From Acanthaster planci (taxonomy: Eukaryota > Echinodermata > Asteroidea > Valvatida > Acanthasteridae), in the NCBI RefSeq assembly GCF_001949145.1, contig NW_019091369.1, forward strand, positions 4,200,054-4,264,053: a stretch of DNA of 64,000 nt. Reading direction: 5' to 3'. The notes beneath the pieces were generated by a model. That model did not search any database and was not told the DNA's origin. It saw only the letters and a list, made by a program, of their open reading frames with translations. The position numbers and the translations under genes were made by a program. The stretch's first letter is position 1, and each line of letters opens with the position of its first letter. Below are positions 52,101-61,100 of this stretch, in pieces.

Positions 52101-55100
52101 GGACCCCTTAATCCCCTGGACTGATAATTTCACTTGTGGCCATGTAATACTTGCCGCTGCTTACGAATGGGATCACGTCCAAAAACGGAACTCTTCCCAC
52201 AGTTACTGGCGCATCCATTTCTGTGGGGAACATTACCTACCGTGGTCAGGTAATTTTTTTTTCTAGGAGGGTTGAAGGGATGGGTATTATACATGTATAT
52301 GGGTGTCGTTAAGTACAAGCTGGATCACTTTCTAGGAAACTTATTCAGCAGAGAAAGTAAAGTTCGAAGGTAAATGTCGGGCTTTACTTTCCTATAATTA
52401 AAACATCCTCCAACCAACTAATGCCCCTCCAAAAAAAAAGGTCAAAGCTGCATTCATGTAGACTCGAATTCCTGCCTTGCCACTTATAACTTAAGTCTAG
52501 CACTTTTCTAACCGAGCTACCATTCAACTTGGCCAAGAAAGCAATTTTGTTGTATTTTATTCTTAAAAATTCCTCCACCCCATTTATGATAATTGCCCCA
52601 ACCTTCCTTTGAAAAAAAAAGGATGTGCAATGGTGCAGATACGCACATTATTTTTATAATAATTACCTGAAACTCGTGGCCACCATTGTTATTTGGGCCA
52701 TTACCAGACTGGCCTGATGTGTAATCAGCACATTCATCAGTACCTTAACGATGCACGAGTCGCATGCATACTCGCGTAGCCATGATGCAGGTGCATGCAT
52801 CGGTTTTTAATAAGGACGATGTTTCTCCAACTGGCAAATGCTGCGTAACATGGTTCCTAGAGGTCTCTGTTTGATAAACCACACATTCCATGAGTGTAGG
52901 CACCTGTTAATCTGTGTTTTGAGGGATTTGAACATAAGTTGAAGGGGTCGTGGGTCCAGGGGTCAAGGGGGTTTTAGAATAATCTGGATCTCAGTTCCTT
53001 TGTGTAGCATCATTCTGTTCTCATTTGACTATCATGAGGAGACTCGACAGCAGGGGGGTTCTTACATCTATGAAACCTTTTCGTCCTCATTTACCGGTAT
53101 CATTTTAAGTTCCCAGTACATTATCATCCGTCCCATCTTTGCCCTGGTTTAGAGGTGCCATATATGTTCACTTCTCACTAATTGGCACTTTGAGGATTGA
53201 GCAGTTTATTTTTATTAAGCACCACCATTATTTTGACTTCTGTTAGCACCTGTGTAAATGTGTATCACCTACTTAGGATTTGTCTTTAAAATATGAGTTT
53301 AGTGAGGCTAGCATCTTGTTGTCATATGATTTCCTATCAAATTTGCTGCAGTGTGAATCAGTCTTTCAAGAAATATGTATTAACCTTTATTATGATGGTG
53401 TTTATTTCCCCCATCACTTGCGACCATTGAAATTTTATATGCCTAATGAGCCATGGCGGAAACTATATGGACCGAAGAAACTTTAATGATTGTTCAGACC
53501 AGACCAGTGTTATTTACTCTTCCCCTGTGCCAACATTGTGCCATCATGCAAACAGAATGTACATGTAATTGGAAATATTATTTGGTGTTTACTCTGAGGG
53601 GATTTCATTTCTGGAAATTCTTGATTTAGTTAATGACATTTTTATGTTAGGGTGTTTTTCTCCTTAGACATGTGAGTATTAGCTGAATTTTGTCTGGATT
53701 TAGTTTGATCTTGGATAATATTCCAAAGCTGACTTCATTGGCTGTGTGTACACATACGTAATGATCTCCGAAATAGGATACTGTTCGCTTAAGAACTACA
53801 TGTACTGGTATATACAAAGTTCGAGTCATAAAAATAGATGGATAATATGCACATCATTATGATCAACACATGAGTAGTTCCATCAGTTACATCTGCGTAA
53901 TGCCTGATCTAACACACAATTTCAGCTCAAGTGACATTGTAAATATCAAACGTCAAGAGATGTCAGACCAACTCAGCTGCTCCATTAGGAAAGACAGATC
54001 ATTGCATCACACCTTCATGGCAGTAGACATGCTTCATGTTCTTCAAGGTACCAGTATTTTCTAGACTCTCTCCAAATGCCATGCTTCAGTTGCGTATCGA
54101 ATGTTCCATGGACCATTGATGATGTGCTACGATTAAATTAGTACAGACCACAGAATTCAGGAGCATCGCCATGGCAACAGAGGGCTGTGTGCATGTTCCT
54201 ACCACTGCCATTTTTTTTCCCAGTTGCAATCTAAAATTAGTCAAATCACTATTTTGAAATACTTTGGATTTCCCCAGGAAGCCTTTTATGAAATTGATTC
54301 TTTTATGATTCATTTTCATGAACTTGAAAGTTTTGTAGTTCATGATACAACCAGAGATTTATTTATTCCAGAGAAACATGAGAGTTATAGTGTCATATCA
54401 AGGTCCATACACCCCCTCTTTTCTCCTGAAATTAGTACAGTTGTTCCCAGCCAGCATAGATGATGCACTCTCGCTAATTTTCAGATGACTGTTGAAATTG
54501 GAGACTAGAATCAGCCAAAGGCAGTTGTAATATCCAACAGAACTCCTCCTTCCCTTCCTGCTGGCAAAATACTAAGAACAACTCATTCATTCTGCTGATG
54601 ATGAATGTGGACAGTCCTTACAATCCCACAAATCACCCGGGGCCTTGAAGGGTCATTAACCTTACAGCAGGTGAAGGTATTCATCAAAAACATCATCCCT
54701 TCTTCCATCTTTTCCTTCAGGACATTTGCCAGGAAGTGTCAAGATGCCTTGGATGATTTACTGTTCGTGTTTCCTTTTTGAAATTATACTTGCCATCTTG
54801 GATTTGAAAATATCTAACTGATCAGCAGATAATTTTTCACAAACGGGATGAAGCCTTTTCATGTACATGTACTTGTATGTTGCTTGGAGCAAGGTAAACA
54901 ACAGTGACTGGGAGTTGATTGATCGGAAGATATTAATGTCGTTGATTTTTCAGATTAAATGCATTAGAGAGATTCTTTTGGCAAACTGTCATGTTTATGT
55001 TTCATTTCACCTTACAAATGAGATGGCTGCAAGTTACATTGGCCTCGGAGAGCTGAATGTCCTCAATGAAATGCATCTCTCTTATCTTTCTAGTTTATAC

Positions 55101-58100
55101 CTGATAACTGCTACATTTTTACTTGGACAACTTTCTGAATAAAAAATGTAGTGGAATCATTCCACAAATTGATAACTCATGACATGTCAAGGTCAAGGGA
55201 TAGGTCTGGTTCTTTATAACTGATTTTGTTACCTCTTTCACCCACTCCAACATGCTCTCACAGATGGTATCTGTGTCCGTGTGGGCATGGGCTGAACCTT
55301 TGTGAATAAAAGAGACCATTAGATTAAAAGATTGACAAGTTTTGGGAGGCAGTGGCATTAGTGCTTTGGCATTCAATCCCATTTGATCAGGGAAAGTCGT
55401 GTGGTACGTGGCCAACAGACTGTATCCTTTGATTATTTCATCTAACTCAAGAGATTTGTGCAATTGCCAAGTGTGTCCACCAATCACAAACTAAGATTGT
55501 AGCCATGATCAGAAACTTACATTATGGAGTACTTGCAGGTCACCAACAGACCTCACAAAAATTTCTCCCAGAAGTCTGGAAATTTGTACCTAATTCCCCC
55601 CACCTTAGCTACTTTGAGGGCATCAAGTGTTGAGCCGTACTTTGTTCCAAAGTACAAATTTTGAAAATAGAAAAACAATGAGACCATACATGCACAAAGG
55701 ATCTGATACCGGCAAACATTATGCTCCATTTTATCGGGTGCTACAGAAAGTGGCTTGATAACACTATCTGCTATGGAGGGTCTCATATTTGGCATGTTGT
55801 CAAGATAGGAGATGACAATTGAGAACACCTGTCAGCTTTGGGTGTTTGCGAGAATGAGGTTGAGAATCTCTGAGGTCTTGTGCACCTTGTTTTCACACTG
55901 AGGCAAGTCTTTTGTGATTAAACATTTATGTCAGCTGTCAGTGCATCCAGGATGTTGTTGATTGTGGCACCTCTGTTAATGAAACACTTGTTTTATGAGC
56001 TGGTGGAGTTGATTATGACCAAAAGAATTTCCAAGATATTCAAGTATTGATGGCGTCTGTGTTACAAAGCAAACACCAATGAGAAATGTATGCATGCATT
56101 GATGCTACGGTGATTTACTGAAAGTTGAGGTTAATTCATGGCATCCAAAGGATAGGAGGTGGATACAAGCAATTTCTTAAAATGTAATCAACTTTTACTG
56201 CGTGCAGATCGTATCTTACAACTCCATAATTCTTCTGAGAGTAACGATGATGGTTTGTGAGGGGGTGTGAATTTGTCCTCCATGGTTTACTGAATTCTGA
56301 CAGGGGACACATTTTCGATATGATAGTGTAACTGAGGTGAGTGCTGCATTAAACAAAACTGGATAGTCTGAATGCATGAATAACTGTTGGGTATGGCCGT
56401 GCTGGGCTGGGCGGGGTTACAGACTGGCTACCATTAGGAAGTTGTTTTTATGTCCTTCCCATTATGTTGAGATAGATGACTGTTTTAGATGATTTACCCT
56501 TTCAGTCCAAAGTCATGTTATGCTGTCTGAAGTAATTTGCCCCTGTCACCCACACCTCCATACATTGTACCTCTCAGGCTATATTGTTATGTGTTTTTAT
56601 AGTTGTTGTTTGCAGTGCTATGGTCCATTGGGTTTTTATCCCTAAGAGATTAAATGGCACCATTACCCACAATTTACCCTTCTCAGATATTCAAAACACC
56701 ATAGTCCATCTCAGCAAGCATTAATCATTTAATGGTCACCACAAATTACTAAAATAAGCATGGGGTCTGAAGGAGATGACCAGAGGGCAATCTTACTTAG
56801 AGGAGTCATCCAGATAAAGCTTGATGGGTAGCAACTTGTTATGTTATCACGAGGTCAGAGCCTGCATCCTACTCCCACTTGAATTGGATACAAGTAATGG
56901 ATGAACAAATTGAACCTGATATGCAAGCTTCCCTTTTCCCCATTGAAAGAGTGTAATTCATCAAATTCAGTGCCCTTGCCGGAGCTGATATCAGCAAAAC
57001 CCACCTTGGAGGATTTCAAATCCACCCAGCAAAGTAATTCATTGTCAACAGTGATTCCTTAGAACATGCATTCGAGTTCACTTTGATAAATGTATATTTC
57101 ACCTTGAAGCCACTCTTCTTTATAATTTACAATATCATTAATCCTCCGAGAACATTAACCTTTTTGTTTGCTTTATTCATTCAAGATCATTGTAAGATGA
57201 AAGGTATTTCTCATATTATCAAGGGCAATGTGTTTATCAGAGGGAATCTAAAGTGGGAGGAGTTCTATAATGGTGATTCTGTCTGCCTAATTAGAGAGGT
57301 ATTCGTTGAATTTAGCAGGTGAATTCAACAGGCATTATTGGGTTGGTGTCCAATAGTTCATTCTACTCTGTCAGTAATGCAGCTGTCTCCCTTGGGGATG
57401 CCCAGAAAGAATTTCCTCTAAGCCTTGAATTAAAAAATAGTTTCGTAAGTCAGAGGAGTTTGGGGCAGGGTGAAAAAGTTGTGACTATTGTAAGTGCTCT
57501 GCAGTTTTTTAAGATTGTCAGTGTTTTTATGATTTACTGGTATTTATTTAAACCTTAGTGGAATCAATAATTTCCTGATGCTGTGTGTGGGCTTCTTTTA
57601 ACATATACCATTATCAAGTAGCTTGATTAAAATTCCCAAAACCCATTACCAGATTTTGAGGAAATTACCAGGGAATTTGGTTGGCTTTCCTGTGTTTACA
57701 GTATGGCACATTAATCACCTGTCAGTGGAGATGTTGAATGCCTTTATCCAGCCTGAATTGTGGCTGTGAACAGTTCAGTTTAATTGCTTTGGTTTAAATT
57801 TGGAGATAATTGATGGAGCCATGCACCTGTTATACACTGTATGTCATAGTAAAAATCAAAGAAAAAATATACATAGACCATGTATATTGCCATGGAAATG
57901 AGGAAAGAGACTTCCTGTTGGGGTGACTGCTTGTACAGATCCAAGAGATCAAATTTGGTTAAATACACATCCTTGTACATCATGATGTTCTGATTGAAAA
58001 TCTTTTCCTTCCTCCATGGTTACATGTACTGTGCTTCTGGTTCATTTCATTTGACTTTCATGGGGCAAGTTCAGTCAAGGACCACTAGTTAACTAGGTTG

Positions 58101-61100
58101 GTTCATGACGTACCTAGCGCATGTGCATGTGCAAGTTGAAGTGCGAACGACCCTAGTCCATCGTTGTCAGGTTATTAGGTCAAAGGGGAGAAAAGGTGGC
58201 AGCAGGAAGGGCAACATAGTAAAAATAAAAGTGAAAATTGTCATTTAGTAGTGACATACTTTTTTCCGGCTTTTTTTTTATAACTGTTCCTCTCTTCACT
58301 GTGCTGTTAAAAACTGTTTATTGCAACCAACGATGCGACCAACCTTGATAGACTGGTCGGGAATAGTTGACTAGTCTAGTCCAACCACTGTTGACTAGTG
58401 TGCATTTGATCAGAGTTAGTCCGATTATGGTTAACTACGGTCCTTGATCAAACCTGCCCTTGATTGTAAAATGTGAAATAATAAATTGCCCGTCCTACTT
58501 ACATGTACATGTAGGACACCGTTAGGAGTCATCTGTGGTGTGTTTAATGCCCTTATGGGTTGTTGTGCTCAAAGGGTTGTTGGAATTGTAGATTTCAAGA
58601 AACATATTTGTTGTATTCATGTTGACTGAATTTTGTCTTTTCATTAGAATTTATTGTTAATTCCAATGGCATTGTTCAATTTGCATCCTTAAATACATGT
58701 AGTTACAAGTAGAAAGAAACCCAGCCTGTACTTGTATGCTTGTTCATTATTTAAGCTTTTTTATCTAGAATGAGTAAGATGATCAAGTACACACGTGGAA
58801 GTCATTATCACAGAAGTTTAATAAATGACATCATCTACTCTTTTCTTTCAGAATGAGAGGCCAGTTCCAGGCATTTTCTTGTATGAAGCAGATGAGGTAG
58901 CAAACCAATCTATGATGAGTTTGCGGCAGGTTGGATGTCCGATTCATCAAGCACTCATTGAAGCAGGACTTGCACAGCTGAACCAACCATTCCCAAGGTG
59001 ATTCACAAGGAGAAAAGTCATGATTTATTCATCATGAATTCTAACTCCATTCCTTTACCTATGGATATTTCATGATGTCTCATTCTCTAGTGTATACATT
59101 TATTTCAAGTTCTTACCTGACTAAAGTCGTCATGTGCTTCAACCATTTGTACTTGACATATGAGTGGGTCATAAATTTTAAATAAGTCAAGAAAGTTCTT
59201 TGCTTTCTTGGTCTTCATGGCTCTTCTGTCTAGCTGCAAAACTTTTTGAGAATAAAACTGTAGTGTTTGGAATTTCATCAGACCCGCAGAGAAGGCATGT
59301 TTTGTGGAAAATATGTATTTTGGTTATAATCACTGCCAGATATTCATGTCAGAGTTGTTCTCAACCTACTGTAACAGTGTTCATGATTGCACTATTCTCA
59401 TATCAATACAATCTATCTTTTGTTTTTCCATACAAGTCTACCAACCATCCCAACCAGTCAAATTCAACTAAATACATGTACATACATATATGCAGGTTCT
59501 TATCAGGGTCCTAAAAGACCCACCCACCTGTCACCTGGCAGTGTGTGATTCTGGATGGAAAAGGACAAATAAAACATGATGGGTAGAATTTTACCAAATG
59601 GATAGTAAACATGACAGGTGGATTTTGGGTAAAAATTTGAAATACCTGAAATACTAAACTAAAAGTGTTTAAATAAGATTACACCAAAATACCTGTAAAT
59701 TTGGTAACGTGCACTGCGTGCACTTCAAACAGCTTCACTTTATGTATTCGTACTACACATAGACTGTAAATGATCACAACATTCAACTTACCAGGTGCTC
59801 ATAACCACTTTTACACATGTACATGGTGCTGCACAGCACTGTACAGGCGTGTCATACTTAGTGTGGACCTCTGCACAAAAGAAGTCCACATAATCCAGGG
59901 TACAATGGCGTTGTGTGAACTTGCACACGTCCGTAAAATGTTTTCCCCTCTCTGAAAAAGAGTTTGAGAAAAAGGAGCATTTACCTTAACCTCAGGAGAA
60001 CAAAGGACTATCCACATTTTGTATGTAAAACAAGTGTGTATGTGTGGATACCAGTGTATTACATAGATACGGAGACTTGTTGAACAGCCTACTGTATTGT
60101 TATTTGCTAATCTGGGAACCAGCCTACTATTCCCATTGCATTGCATGTATGCAACTGGCCATGGTACAGTATTCAGGGATTTCTAGGCTGGTTACTTTTA
60201 AATTGCGTATATGAATTGTGAAATGCAAAGGCACATATTTACCCTCAGAAATCCAAGACCCAGCTGCAACAAGTTGGTGCTCGGATACCAATAATGATCA
60301 GGCTATATTGATATTCCAAACTTCCCAACCCTGCGGTCGATATGGCTTCATGGAAGCAGAAACTAATTGGTTATGATGAGTTCTATTTCCACTCACTCAC
60401 TCACCGTTGTCACTATTAAAAGCTATTGTGAAAGATGACCTACTTGATATGATAAGCATAGGATACCATGTAAGATCCTGCCTTACCAAGAGAGCTTGAT
60501 TGCACTTGGCATAAACTCTATCGTTATTAAAACTGAGTTGGGTCTGTTCTTATTTTGTTGGTGCCGTAAAGCCCAGCAGGTTGCTCGTTTCATTAAGTTG
60601 ATGGAGCTGCTCTGGACACGCAAGATTTGTGAATGTCATTCGGTTTCCTGTTGGAAATCTAATTACCTTTTAGGGTAAGGAAAGGGGGCGGAGCAGAGCA
60701 GCTGAAAGGGAGATTTACCTTTGCCTACCTAGCCTCTAACTATTAATGGGGGGGAGGTTACCTCGGAATACAGGATGTAATTCAGAGTAACAGTCATTGC
60801 TATAAACGTCATTTTATATTTATATCATAATTTGTGTTTCAAACCTATTTTGGGACTTTTACCTCAAAAGTAATATTTAGTCTTAATGTAAATTAGAAGG
60901 GTTTAATTTTATTTTTTGGTCTGGTTTGTAGTAGAGATACTTTAATTAAAATTTATTCAGTTTATATTTTCTTCTTTTGACATATTTATTTGATTTAAGT
61001 ATTGTCTCTGCTTTGCTTCAATGCTGACCAGCTGTGTAATAATAATAATTAATAATTTATTCATTTATAAATGAAGCAAAGAATAAATGAAACAAAGTAT

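Larger units (their letters stand above)
46289..58851 (+). other. RNF17 intron 33 (12.6 kb), with assembly gap
   Basis: The largest intron. It contains an inverted repeat ATGCATATGC...TAAATGCATAAA (about 46370-46407), a 91-base gap (51492-51582), an inverted-repeat element (52046-52996) enclosing a tRNA-like sequence, and MITE family B copy 2 (58063-58462). The many short open frames here look like chance. No nested gene was recognised. Confidence 0.55.
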
